A stretch of DNA of 64,000 bases from Tetrahymena elliotti 4EA. Taxonomy: Eukaryota > Ciliophora > Oligohymenophorea > Hymenostomatida > Tetrahymenidae. Shown in pieces: positions 52,331 to 64,000 of this stretch; the first letter of the stretch is position 1; each line of letters opens with the position of its first letter. Position numbers and translations under genes: made by a program. The stretch is taken from positions 376,019-440,018 of the forward strand of contig JH720320.1 in the NCBI GenBank assembly GCA_000231825.2. Direction: 5' to 3'. The notes beneath the pieces are model-generated. The model was not told the DNA's origin and searched no databases. It saw only the letters and a list, made by a program, of their open reading frames with translations.

Positions 52331-52543
52331 ATGGCAAACAAAAAATCATATTCTTTTACTTCCAAAGATGGAGTTTTTTTAGAATTTAGTAGTTAATAAA
52401 AAAACAAAAATAGATAAAATATTGAGAAACGGTATATAAACTCATTAGTTAAAAAGAAGGAAAAACATTTACAATTAAATTAAAGAGATTTGTTGCAAGC
52501 AAAGTACTAAAATCAATAAAGAAAAAATATTACTGATTTTTGA
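52331..52543 (+). CDS. Putative small charged protein, 70 aa
   Basis: A single frame from the ATG at 52331 to TGA 52541-52543 encodes MANKKSYSFTSKDGVFLEF and then a Lys/Arg/Gln-rich helix (KNKNRQNIEKRYINSLVKKK). Composition is like real Tetrahymena proteins: rich in Lys, Gln, Asn and Glu, with TAA/TAG as Gln. No family is recognised and the surroundings are A/T-rich. It could be a short gene or the first exon of a longer one. Confidence 0.4.
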
Positions 52544-52806
52544 AAACAAAAAAAAAGCCAAAAAGAAAAAAAAATATTTTTTATGGATTAAAAGAATTTA
52601 ATCTTATTTTTGATTGATAAATTTTTTATGTTGATCACATTAGAATAAATATTTTGTTTATTAATTAGTATATTTTGGTGAGTTTATTTATTTTTTTAAA
52701 TAGTTTTAAAAAAATCAATTTTCTTGAAATAGACGCATTAACTAATCATTTTCATTTTTGGCAAAAAGAAAATTAACAATAGAATACTTTGATTTAAAGA
52801 TTTAAA

Positions 52807-53060
52807 ATGAGTATTTAAAAATAGAAAATTAAAAAAAAACACTACTTGAGTAATTTATTAATTCTGGCTGAATCAAAAATTGTAAGTTAAATTGACTATT
52901 GCTTTATTTCCAATTTTAGTTGATTGCGTTAGGGAGATAGTACGCGAATGTTTTTTTGATGTTTATTTTTTAAATTTTTGATAGCTCAAGAGATAGTTGT
53001 GGAAAATAAAATAATGAGTAAATTAGCGTGACACGAATTTTATTTCATGAAATAGAATGA
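52807..53060 (+). CDS. Possible small spliced gene, 71 aa
   Basis: The ATG at 52807 opens a 25-codon exon ending at a strong donor GTAAGT (52882). A TTTTAG acceptor at 52919 leads in phase into a second exon ending in TGA 53058-53060 (LIALGRQYANVFLMF ... SSRDSCGKQNNEQ). The intron would be only 38 nt, shorter than others here. The second exon is richer in G/C than its flanks. No family is recognised; support is the splice pair and composition only. It lies 253 bp upstream of the CRAL-TRIO gene and might instead be part of its 5' region. Confidence 0.28.
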
Positions 53061-53313
53061 GGAAATATTGAAAATTTCATGCAATTTATATCAATTTGAT
53101 AAATTTGATTGCTGACTGGTTCTATTCCATAACAAGAATTCCATTTAAGTTACTAGTTTTCAATAGCATATCTTACACAGCATTACTTTATATTGAAGAA
53201 TTAAATAATATATATTTAATTTTGATTAAAAAAAAATTAATTTTTCTTAATTTATCCAAAAAAAAAGAAAGAAAAGCATTAAAAACTAATTCATCAAAAA
53301 TTTATCAGAAAGA

Positions 53314-55029
53314 ATGGAAGAGCTATCAAACGTTGATCCAGCTGTTGGATTCGACCCATCTTATTTAAAGCCTCCTGCTGATTATGTCAATATCAAGCAC
53401 GAAGGTATACTTATAGTTCTATTCTTAATCATTAGATCTCAAAAAAAAATTTATTGCATTTTTTAAACTCCCACTCATCCACCTCTCTTTTAATTAGATA
53501 AATATATTCTCCATGGTGAAGGAAAGAAGGCAGGCAGAAAAATTTATCATAATACCTAATTCACTGCTTTTGAATAATAAGGAATTGCCTAATTCAAGCA
53601 AGTATTGGAAAAAGACCATGAAATCAAGCTCCCAAGCGAGTAATATTTGTTTAATTTGATTGAATCAAGACCAATAGCATTTGAAAATTTTGATTGAATC
53701 TTTTTAAATTAGTTGATTATTAAATTTAAAATTCATAAAATTATGCATCTAATCTTAAGATATTATAAAACAGTTGGACTGATGTTGATGACTTAAAGAT
53801 GTGCTACAGCGCCAGATTCGATATGTAAAAATGCATTAAGGTAATTAGCTAATTTTTATCTTTTTAAGAAAATGAGCAGCGATTAGATTTCAAAAAGAAA
53901 TAAGGAAGAAATGTTTTTTATGGAGATAAAATAAACAAATAATTCAGAAAAGCCCAAAATTTTTCTTATAGCCATAATTAAAAATATTTCTTTTAATTTA
54001 CAGCAAACTAAGGAACATATTGCCTGGAGAAACGATGTTCATATGCACACCATAGATGAAGAATCAAAGAAATTATTAGAAAGTGGTTTTGTTTATCTCC
54101 TAGGTAGAGATAAATTATATCGTCCTGTTGTTATACTTGACTGCACTAAAATAAATGTTAAAAAGGTAAAATAATCATTTTAAAATAGCTTGTAGCAAGG
54201 AAAGAAATTTTGTAGACAAAATAGTGAATAAAATTTGAGCAATTTAAAAGCAAGATAGAGTTGAAATATTTTAAGAAAATAAAAATTCAGGGCATTAGTT
54301 ATTAGAAAGTAGCTTTTAAATAAAGGAATAACTTAAAAGTAATAAAAAATAATTGAAGATAAAAATATACAAATTAACATTTTGATTTAAATAAATAAAA
54401 ATAAATTATTAAAAATTTAACACTGGAACAAAAAATTAATAAAAAAATTTATTCTAAATAAATAAAAATAAATTAATTAAAAAATTTCCAACAAATGCTA
54501 AATTTTTTGTCACTTTTAATTAATAAAATACATATTTTAAAAAATATTAGCAAGGTGAAAAGAATGTCATGAGAGCTCTTTGTGTTTTATAAGACATGAT
54601 CAAAAAGTATATGTTCGTCAATTACCACATTGAAAACTGGGTCTTCATTATTGATACTGGTGCTATGGGTCTTTTTGATCTTCCCATTAATGCTTTGAAA
54701 ATGATTATTGGTGCTATGTCTATCAATTATTGTGCTTGCATGGATAAAGTTTTCATTCTTAACCCCAGCTTTGGTTTAAATGCTTCTTGGAGTGTAGTCA
54801 GTGCTATGATGGATCATGAAAGTGCTGAAAAAATTACAATGCTTAAAAAAGATAAATATCACTTAATTCTTGATAAGATTCCTGCTGAAATGTTAGAATA
54901 AAAGTTTGGTGGCAAAGTTCCTAACTTAACTAAATTCTGGTAAATAATTTCATTAATCATTTAAATTAATTTTATTTATTCAATTTCTTTTTAAATTTAA
55001 ATAGGCCTCCTGCTGATATCTACCATTGA
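53314..55029 (+). CDS. CRAL-TRIO (Sec14-like) lipid-transfer protein, about 291 aa
   Basis: Proteins of this family bind and exchange phosphoinositides or other lipids at membranes. Exons: 53314-53404, 53498-53639, 53774-53840, 54004-54165, 54551-54939 and 55005-55029; all phases agree. The start MEELSNVDPAVGFDP follows an A-rich leader. After an N-terminal helical part with LKMCYSARFDMQKCIKQTKE (the usual 'LRFLRARKFD' position) comes the CRAL-TRIO core: YRPVVILDCTKINVKK, WVFIIDTGAMGLFDLPI, MIIGAMSINYCACMDKVFIL and NPSFGLNASWSVVSAMM. The final part, LDKIPAEMLEQKFGGKVPNL, is the typical 'I....LP.E.GG' ending. No extra GOLD or PITP domain is present. Substrate is unknown. Confidence 0.88.
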
Positions 55030-58000
55030 ATACATTATTATTTTTATTTAGTATTTATTTCTTTCAATCTACAAATTATGTCATGTAGAAAATCTAATTG
55101 TTAGTAATATCTATTTTTCTTTCTTTGTTTGTATTTTCTCTAAAATTAGTCTCAAAACTTCAAGTCTCTTATTTTATCTCTCATACTTTATATTGTCTTT
55201 TTCTTTAACTATGATTAAAATTTATTTAATTTAAAACATTTCTTTATTCAAAATGAGTTAAATCTGATAAAATTTAATAAGTTAAAATCAAGCCTAAATG
55301 AGATAACTTAATTTAACGTTCTCCTTAAATAATAAACTATTCCTAAATTAATTATTTATTGTTAAATTAATCTTTAATAAAGTGCTCTAATATCTTTGAA
55401 AGTTTAATCTTAATAATTTAGTTCAACTATAAAATTATATGAAATTATGAATATAAATACTTGTGAGTAGGTGAGAATAGAATAATTTAAAAATAATTAG
55501 CATTCATATTTAAAAAAGATGTTTTATATTATTGTATGAAATATTTACAGTATTAATTTTTTTATTGAGTCTTACTTAACTTTTAAATAATCAGTTATTT
55601 CTAAAATTATAAATATAAATGAAAAAATGTAAAATTATTCATAAACTAAATTTATGCGCAACTATTTCTGTATGTTTGCTATCTTCCAAAAATTGCTTTG
55701 ACTTATTAATAGATAGGCTTATCATCTTTTCCTACTTTAGTTCAATAAAAACATCATAAAATTAGATTATTATTTTTTTATTAATATTTAAATTTATATT
55801 AAGATACTTGATTTTGATGAGGATTTTGTATTAAACTAAAATCATTTTTCTTTAAAATATTAGCCATGTTTAATTGATATCTAATTATGTCAATAAATAT
55901 TTATTTGTCAAATTAGTTTTTTAATTACAAGAAAATAAATAAGATATTTCATTGGGATGATTATCAAAAATTCAAATATTTTGGGGGGAAATAATTATAA
56001 TAATAATTTAATTTTTTTTATTTCATAATTACTTTTGGGGGGAAAATAGTAAACAGAATTAAAAATTAAAGAGAAGATAAAAACTTATATAATTAATAAA
56101 AGTAATTAATTTTGAAAAATAGTCAAAGAAAATAAAAACTATCAAAATGCTTCTTTTTATCAATCGATTTATAAGTTTTTGAAATATGAATAGCTAATCT
56201 ATTTGACCAAAGATGATAATCTTTCATCAAGGCCAAAGCGAGAGTTAAATAAACCTATATAGATTATGCTATTATTCCAATCCTAAGTTTTTAATGAAAT
56301 CGCAATGATAATAATAAGCATTTAATTGATACTAATTAAAAAATCAGATTTTTTTTAATCTGTGGAATTATCAAAATAAAACAAACAAAATCCACCATTC
56401 TATTCTCTCAGAAGATAGAAAAATTCTCTTTTAGAACCAAATATATAAAAAGTATTTTTAAACCTAGGAATTTTTATGACATGCTAAAGTCTCGATATAA
56501 TCTCAATCTCCATAAAATGACTTCAAGAAAGATCAACAAGACCTTATCACAAAAAAGAAAAAGAAAGATCATAAAAGAATAAATAAAAAGATAAAATTAA
56601 GATTAAGATTAAAATAAGAAAAATACAAATAAAAAGATAAAACTGATTAAAAACAAAAAATTAAATAAAATATTAAACTAAATAAATAAAACAAAATTAA
56701 ATAAGAGAAATTATAAATAAATAGATGACATACATATTACCATTTTTAATTAAATCAAACATTTTTTATTTATTAAACAAAAGCATAATTTTAAAATTAA
56801 TTCAAAATAAAAAATTTACTAATTTTCCTTTTCTGTTCATAAATCAACAAAATGAAAAGAAAGTATATTTTAAATGAAATATTAAAAATCAAATTTAAAA
56901 AATAAATACTAAATTGCTTATTATTTTGATCTTAAATTTTAATTTGGCTCTTTCAATTACCTAGTTTTGTATATAATTTGTTTTGAAATATTTCAACTTT
57001 CATTAAGCCAAAAGAGTTCATATGAATATAATGCTAATCAGTATTTTCATTAAAAATAAAGATGATTTTATTAGAAAAGAAATTAATCCTTCTGTCTCAA
57101 AAAATATTTTCTTGCTTTGAAATTTGAAATTTTTTTTACTATTGATAAAATAGTTAGTTGAATAAATTAATAAAACATAAAAATTATAGAAAATGATCTT
57201 TAAGATTGAATTATTTTTATAAATTCAAAAAACTTGTTTATTGTTAGGACTTTAACACAATTTTTTGGAAAATATTTAATCAGATTGTTATTTTGTATTT
57301 TAATTGATTAAATAATTTGTATTAAAAATTTCTAATATTTTGTTACTAATTTTATTAAAATATCTATTTTTTATTTATCTAATATCTTACACACATATTT
57401 CTTCAAAAATATAAGATAAATTAATATTTTCTTAATTACCTTACATCATCAAAAAGTAAATAAAAAAGATGGAAAAAAGAAAAATATTTATCCATTGATA
57501 AATGAACTTATATTCATTTTAAATCATAATTTTTGTAAATTAAAAAATTTGTTTATTATAAAAATATTAATCAATATTTGTTGATTTTAAATTTAGGTTT
57601 TGAATAGGTTTTAAAATATTTTTTAAAGAATAAGTTCTATTATTTAAAATGTAAAGATTAAAAATAAGAAATAAATTAAATCTACTTTTTTAAAAAAAAG
57701 TTAATTTCATTTATGTTAAGAAAGGTGATATTCATTTTTGAGTATTTTAAAAGGGTAAATCTTTTATTCTAAAGAAATTCACAGGGAAAAATATTACGAA
57801 TAAAGATATTCTAATTTTGAATGGAATAATTACTATTATTAACTTGATTGATAACTTTATTATGAAACATAATTAATTTAAAGTTAAAGCAAATAATTAA
57901 TTAAAAATAAATAGGAAAAATATTTAAGTAAAAAATTTTTGCAAATTCCTCATTTTTTAAAGGGTTGACCTTCTCAAGGTTGCTTCACACGGTTCCAGAT

Positions 58001-58173
58001 TAAGTTTTTAAAAATCCTAGATAGGAAGAGCAAAAATATTTTATCTTTAAATGTATTCAAATCACAAAAGGATGAATTTGAAAGCGTATCATAAATAATA
58101 GATAAAATTATTCATTCACTGATTGAATAATTAACAAACAATAAAAATAGAAATAAAGCACAAAAAATTAATA
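55030..58173. other. Large AT-rich spacer between convergent genes
   Basis: About 3.1 kb between two converging genes. Most is A/T homopolymer-rich. Two parts stand out: a coding-like plus-strand frame at 56122-56520 and a G/C-richer block at 57960-58010 with a small hairpin (ACCTT-CTC-AAGGT). Neither could be assigned. Confidence 0.45.
56122..56520 (+). other. Coding-like frame without a start, possible exon or gene relic
   Basis: After an AG at 56121-56122 a plus-strand frame runs to TGA at 56518-56520. Its first half reads like protein (KFLKYEQLIYLTKDDNLSSR, then PKRELNKPI), and the region is G/C-richer than its flanks. There is no good in-frame start and no partner exon was found. It could be an orphan exon, a decayed gene or chance. 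Confidence 0.25.
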
Positions 58174-61145
58174 TCAATTTATTTTTTTCATCATATCTAA
58201 TTTTAAAGGATTTATCTTCTTCCCTTAACATGATTACTTAAGTAGCTCTAATTGCTTTAACACATCTTGCCAAAATAGCTTCATCTTTTATTTATTCATA
58301 AAATTTATAATATCAAAAAAAAGAAATTAGAAAAAAATTACCGTTAAAATAAAAGAATTTGAAAAAATTAAAAAGAAAAAAAATTAACTAATCAATACAA
58401 AAAATAAGAAAAAGATTTGAAAAATCATTAAAATTAAATACCTCTGATTAAAAGCATTAAGAAAGATTTGCGTACATTCCAAATTCGTTCGCATAAGACC
58501 TTGACTTATCACAGAACTAACTTGTTATTTACTTATCAAGCTGGTATGTATAAAATGCTATCTAATCTTTCAACACTTCTGGTTCCTTTAAAAAAAGATC
58601 TATTAATCATAATAGTTAAGACTAAAAATTATTTACTTTGGATGGAATATCAATAGATTCATTTGCGTGAGAAGAAAAAGTCTTTTTCAAGCTACTTAAC
58701 ATACTTTTGTTGACTAAAAATATTTTTTAAAATAAATGTTTTATTTTCAAATTAAATTTGTGTAAAAATCTCAAAAAATTTTTTAATATTAAGAAAAACA
58801 AAATATGAAAAAAGAATAGATTACTTATTTTTTTGGAGTATTCATCTTGCATTTGGGTTTTTAATTTTGAAAGAGTTTTTATTGAAAAATTGTTATCTTT
58901 TTAGAATTTGAAAAAATGGTAATAATGATTTTCTATGCTTCTAATTTAGTCTTTTATGCTATTTGCTTGCATCATATTCACGTTATTCATTATTTTATAT
59001 GTGTCTAAAATTTAGTCAAACTATGTTAATAAAACATTTTTATTAATAAATGCAGGATTATAAAATTTATTTTTTATCTTACTTGTATATGGTTATGATT
59101 TTATACTTGAGATTTAAAATGAGATGTATTTTAATAGAGGTTAGTGAAGGTAGAACCTATATCAAAAAGAGTATTCGAAACAACTTATAACTAGCTCATT
59201 AATTCTTTTGAAAGCTTTTTTAATTTTCTATAATAGCCATCATTTACATCTAAATAAGTGTTTAGAGCTTCGTCTACTGCTTTACTTTCTAATTTGCTGT
59301 AATCTAATCTGACCTATTTTAATAATTATTTTAATATGCTAATATATTATTAAATGGTAAAATATTTTTACAAAACCATCATGATTAAGAATATATGCTA
59401 TGTTCTTAGGCTTAGGAAATTTATCTGACTCTTTCATTTTTTCTTTAAATAATTTGTCATCAGAAATAGATAGGAAATCTAATATAAACTTGCTATTTTT
59501 TAAATCTTTGTTTTAAACCAATAAGTTAAGAAAATGTTCCAAATATGTTTTTCTGTTCTTTTCTTGTTTTTCTGTTTTTATTTTCTTGGCTGAAAAGAGT
59601 CTTGGGATAACCACTCCTGGATACATTTTCATTAAGATGGTTTACAACCATTAGAAATCTTCTAATTTTCTATGAACTTCCCATCCAAAAGGTTTTGTTT
59701 ATATCACATAATAAGTAGTAACAGACCCAAAAAGACCAGATTGTAGTTGTTTAATATTTGATATGTATACATTAACTTATTTCTTTGTTGAGATCAAGCT
59801 TTAACCTAATCTTTTGCATTATATCTTAATAATGTTATTGCTTTCAATAACCTCTTTCTATTAACCTGCACTATATAAATTAAGTTATTTCAAAGTTTTA
59901 AAATCATTTGCTTTGAATTCCTCCATTTGCTTTTAAAATTCTATTTCTTACAACTAAGAGCTATCGACAGATGCATTGCTGCTACTTTTTTTCTCCCTAA
60001 TATCACTCTAATTTACTGTTGCTCCATTTTCAATTGTATTAGAAGCAGAACTTCTATTTCTTGTAACTAAATTTTAATCATTTTGAGTAGTAGTTACCTC
60101 TTTAGGTTTATTGATTACTTACTAGACTTCCTTTTAATTTTCTTTACTTGATACTGAGTTTTTTTTTACTTATTCAATTTGGTCTTAACTATTCTCTTTT
60201 GATCTATATTACTTATCAAAAGAATCAAAGCCAACATATTAAAAGGGATCCTATCCTTAGTTAGAAATCTAATTAGCTTAATCTTTCTGAGATGGTAATT
60301 TATTATCAGAAAATTCTGGCATTTGCCATATGTTAGATTAAAAATCATTATTTGGAGCAGATACTAAATTTTACTAAAAATTCTCAAATGCAATATCAGT
60401 AGAAGATCTATCTCTAATACTATTTTCATTTCCTGAATTCACTAACTATTTTTAACATTAAATTACTTCAAATTTTTCAAATAAATCCTCTTCATGTTCT
60501 TCTTCTTATCCATTTAAATTCTCATGAGCATCATCAGCATGTTCTATATTACTTTATATATTTTAAGCTTCCTAGCTTATATTATTTGGGATTTCTTCTT
60601 AAACTTATTCAGGCGTATTTTCAATTTCATTTTGTTGGACTGCTTAATTATCATGCTAGGCATCTTCAATGTGATCTTCTTAATTATCATGCAACTTTTC
60701 TTCTATATGGTCTACTTCCTAAAATTGCTCATACTATGTTTCACTTTGCTGCTAATAAATGTTGTAGTTTTCATCATATGCTGCCTGTTAAGATATTTCA
60801 TTTTGCTCTCTTTATTCATCTAATGTTTTGGCTGACTTCTAAAAATTCTTGACAATCTATGATCAAATAAAATTAATAAATTTCTCCAAAACAAAATAAA
60901 AAAATTATTTTACTAACTTTAATTCTAGAAAATCTAATTTATCAACATCAATGAAATCTATTTTAAAATTGCACAATATAATATCTCTATTCAATAAAAA
61001 TATCTTTACTATCTACTACTCCAAAATTTGCACTCATCAAAGCTTCTCTACAAAAATTCTCAAATTCTGCTTAATCATAGTTCTTATCAAGGATTTCTTT
61101 GCATAAATATTTCTGTTTCTTCTCTCTTTCTTGTTCGGTATCCAT
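58174..61145 (-). CDS. PX-BAR sorting nexin with long low-complexity N terminus, about 807 aa
   Basis: Sorting nexins bind endosomal phosphoinositides through a PX domain and bend membranes through a BAR domain. Start ATG 61145. Introns: 60958-61009, 60857/8-60913, 59314-59371, 59021-59082, 58714-58824, 58586-58636 and 58285-58441; stop TGA 58174-58176. All phases agree. The first ~360 residues are acidic, Gln/Asn/Ser-rich low complexity. The PX domain follows, with YYVIQTKPFGWEVHRKLEDF (basic residues of the phosphoinositide site) and MYPGVVIPRLFSAKK (Pro-rich loop). The rest is helical: RLDYSKLESKAVDEALNTYL, MMQANSIKDQIRSIENHYY, FYTYQLDKQITSQF, ending MKLFWQDVLKQLELLKQ, which matches the tail of SNX-BAR proteins. 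Closest to the SNX1/2/5 or SNX4 type; the subfamily is undecided. Confidence 0.85.
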
Positions 61146-62042
61146 TTTTCTTCCCTTACTAATAATGACTTGTTATGCTATGATAGCTTAATGCAACCTT
61201 TAAAATATTTTGCTTTACTATTTATTAATTTATTTTATTTAACAAATAATAACAATCAAATCAAATGTTTGTGATGAATACTTATTTTACTCCTAAATTT
61301 TTGTTCACAATTTTTATCAAAATTTACTTCTTTCAGGCAAACAATTTAAATTTTATTCAAATAACATAGACAATAGTAATCATAAAAGGCAAATATTTGA
61401 TATGAAATTTATGAGTAAACAATCTAAAATTACATTTCTTACTTTAGGCTTATTTTAAACAGTAAGAAATATATTATCATAAATAACACTTTTTAAATAC
61501 AACTTATCCTAAACATTAACTTTCATTTCTCTAAAAATTAAAAGAAATTATATTATAATATTTGAATATCTTTTAAAAAGTAAAAGCTTGTTAAAAAAAT
61601 AAAGAGACTATTAAATCTTTTAACAAAAAACAAATTAATAATTTTACTCTTTTTAATTAAATCTTACTTTTAAAAAGTGATGGTAAATAATGAATAATTA
61701 CACCTTAAGAATAAAAAAAAGAAAGATGAATTTACAATTTTATTCTCTAAAAATGGATTGAATTTTTTAAATAAAATTTAAAAGTGTTAAAAAGATAATT
61801 TTTATAAAAAATAATAAAAGATATATAATGCTATTTCAAATATTAAATAGTCAACAAAGATTATTGCTAGAATTTGCTAAAAAGGATATTTTTAAAATTT
61901 TATTACTGTTAATAATATAAAACAAAACAGCTTTGTGTTTTTATTATAACTCAGTTTTATTTGTTAAAATTATTTATTGGTTTTTTTTTGGTTACTTAGA
62001 GAAAATAGTTGCTTAAAAGTATTCTTTATTACTATTATTGAT
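61146..62042. other. AT-rich spacer
   Basis: Promoter of the sorting nexin gene and 3' flank of the next minus-strand gene. No gene was seen. Confidence 0.5.
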
Positions 62043-64000
62043 TCAAGAAACTTAGCTTCCACTGATTTTTTATTTAGGAAGAATTTATTTCTAATTTTTT
62101 TGTTTAATAGTGTTTTTGATATTTTTACCATATTTTTAAAATAAATCTTGAATGATTTATTGTTTGTTTGTGTTATTATTTTAAAGAATTTTACCTTCAA
62201 AAAGTTATTTATTTTGAGAATAGTTGTATTAGTTTGGTGATAAAAAGTTATGCTAAGAACAGCTTTTCTACTTTTAAGTTAAAAAGTTTCTTACTGCAGC
62301 ATCTTATTTTGGGTAAAATTAAATTTTTTTAAAGTTATTCAAAGGATCTTATTTATCCTACTTTTCAATGTTTTCATTATTTTAGATATATTCATCCATT
62401 TCTTTTGTTAGATTTAAATTACATTTATCTTATTGACTATTTTAAGATTAAATGTTGCTATTATTCTTTTCGTTATTGTTTTGCTACTAGTTTTTGCCGT
62501 TTGCATAATGGTTTATAATATTTTGAAAATCTAAGTTTTCTTAAATTTCTGTTTAATCCTGAGTTTTGATACTTAAATAATTTTAATTTAGGGTCAAATT
62601 ATTCCCCATATTATCTAGATAAAGATCTTATAATTATTTCTTTTTTAATTTTAAATTTGTTGAATTTTTTCCATTTGATTATCTATTTGAAGCAGGGGCA
62701 CTTTATAGTTGTTTAGGGATCTACGAAGAATAGTTAGGAGTCATCAAATAACCATTTTATTGATTTAAATGCTTAGGACTCTATCTTTAACTTATATTAG
62801 TGCTCATAGATTACTAGGCATTAGAGTAATAAGTTTTATTTCCAAAGGACTGAGAAGGGGTTTTAGAACGTAACTGATAATTATTTTCTTAAGTAATATT
62901 TTTATTGTTATGTCTATCACAACTGCTTGAAGGTCTCATATTTTTTTATTATTGAGTAATATTTTCATTTAGTGGAGTTTTACTTAACTGTAAATCTTAA
63001 ATTTGATAACTATTTTAATCATAGTTTAGACTAGGCTTTCTTTTAAATTCAAATTATTTTATTTTATCAATTTTTCTTGGTTGATACAAAGTAATTTTCC
63101 CATTAATTTGCTTTGGACTTTGAAGTTTGAATAAATCAATTTAATTTCTTTGAATTTGATGAACTGAATGAGTATTTCTTTAATATTTTAGGGATTTTTA
63201 AGGATTCTCTTCTTCGTTATTAGTTTAAATTTTATCACAATGAGTAATTGTGATGTTGCTTTTTAGTAGAGTTGAGCCTTAGGGTTCATATGAATTCGAT
63301 CTAATAGCATTTTCTTTTTAATTTTCATCTGACTTAAATGATTATTTCATAGCTAAAATCAATCCATTTTCGTTTTAAGGATTGAAATTTTATATTTGAC
63401 TATTAGAGGTTTCTTCATCATCCATTGATAGTCTTTAGCTAATAGTAGCATCGTTAGTTTCTGATCTTCTATGAAATTTTTTAACAGCATATATATCTCT
63501 GGAGGGGTTATTTTAGAAAAAAATTGTATTGTTATATTTAGATAAAGATGTAATTGATGTTGAAGGTCTTTGTGAAAATGAGTGTTGTAATGTTTTCTCT
63601 ATCACTAAATCTAAATGATTTTATATTTTATTTTATTTATCTCTTAAAATACTGATTCTAACCATTTACTTTTCTTCTTCATTTAGGTTCTTTTTTATTG
63701 ATTTATTTCTTTCTTATATGAGTTTTTAATCCCTCTTTTTCTTCTCAGCAATTTATTACTTTTATAAATCATCATTGAAAGCTCTTTTTTTATTTTTCTA
63801 GTAAGCATCGATATCATTAACTTTAGTGCAATTTTACCATACTGCTTGCTAGTATCTATTTTCTTCTAAAAATAAATCAAAGCACTCTTGTTGAAATTTT
63901 ATTAATTCTTTTCTTAAAGGCTTCGGCTTAAAGTCATAAAAAGATGATATAATTTGCTTATAATTTAGTTGAGGGTTGCACCCACTCTCAACTTGATTGT
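62043..64000 (-). CDS. Gln/Asn-rich hypothetical protein, partial (C-terminal 651 aa)
   Basis: One uninterrupted minus-strand frame of 1,956 nt runs from the right edge to TGA 62043-62045; the start lies beyond the window. About one codon in eight is TAA or TAG, all read as Gln. The part nearest the edge looks folded (QIISSFYDFKPKPLRKELIK, CFDLFLEENRYQQAVW) and is followed by a Lys/Glu helix (QIAEKKKRDQKLIQERNK). The rest is Ser/Asn/Gln-rich low complexity with short basic motifs (RSKTPSQSF, QSAPASNRQ) that look like phosphorylation targets. No known domain is visible. The lack of introns over 1.9 kb is unusual for this window. The function is unknown. Confidence 0.75.

Noticed and set aside
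57960..58010. tRNA gene at the G/C-rich block
   Set aside because: A GGTTC word resembles a T-arm, but there is no D-arm, anticodon stem or acceptor stem at the right spacing on either strand.
58468..58656. Plus-strand frame that looks basic and protein-like
   Set aside because: It is antisense to the spliced BAR-domain exons of the sorting nexin gene (exons 6 and 7), which join in phase.

Overview
The window looks like nuclear DNA of a ciliate, most likely a Tetrahymena species. It is extremely AT-rich. Real genes contain many in-frame TAA and TAG codons at glutamine positions, and every well-supported reading frame ends in TGA. Coding exons are clearly richer in G and C than the introns and spacers around them. 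Most introns are 46-80 nt, with GT/AG ends. All spliced models below were built by hand by joining frames at GT...AG boundaries; none was checked against RNA.

Layout. 1-2539: no recognisable gene. 2540-4064 (-): Gln/Asn-rich unknown protein. 6161-8481 (+): probable mitochondrial helical protein. 9371-11580 (+): VPS4-type AAA ATPase. 12888-14291 (+): a weak and a better small unknown gene. 15270-15647 (+): small reading frame broken by an in-frame TGA. 16659-18318 (+): DDX49/Dbp8-type DEAD-box helicase. 20758-24205 (+) and 24825-26350 (+): two unknown proteins. 27043-29309 (-): charged coiled-coil protein. 29524-32832 (-): Nup107/Nup84-like nucleoporin. 33957-35871 (-): B-box, coiled-coil and WD40 protein. 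37079-39809 (+): CCT4. 41145-43948 (+): CCT8. 44106-44900 (-): unresolved coding-like fragments. 45041-47571 (-): 675-residue unknown protein. 48931-50217 (-): ribosomal protein S29 (uS14). 52331-53060 (+): two small putative genes. 53314-55029 (+): CRAL-TRIO (Sec14-like) protein. 58174-61145 (-): PX-BAR sorting nexin. 62043-64000 (-): Gln/Asn-rich protein running off the right edge.

The genes do not form operons and have separate housekeeping roles: membrane traffic (VPS4, sorting nexin, Sec14-like), nuclear pore, ribosome biogenesis and translation (DDX49, RPS29), and cytosolic protein folding. The exception is the tandem pair CCT4-CCT8, two subunits of one chaperonin ring on the same strand about 1.3 kb apart. 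I found no rRNA, tRNA, transposon or CRISPR that I can support, and no clearly new multi-gene system. The most unusual items are the RPS29 gene with a 9-nt last exon behind a 1.1-kb intron, the in-frame TGA in the 15.3-kb reading frame, motif departures in the helicase and in CCT8, and several orphan coding-like fragments.
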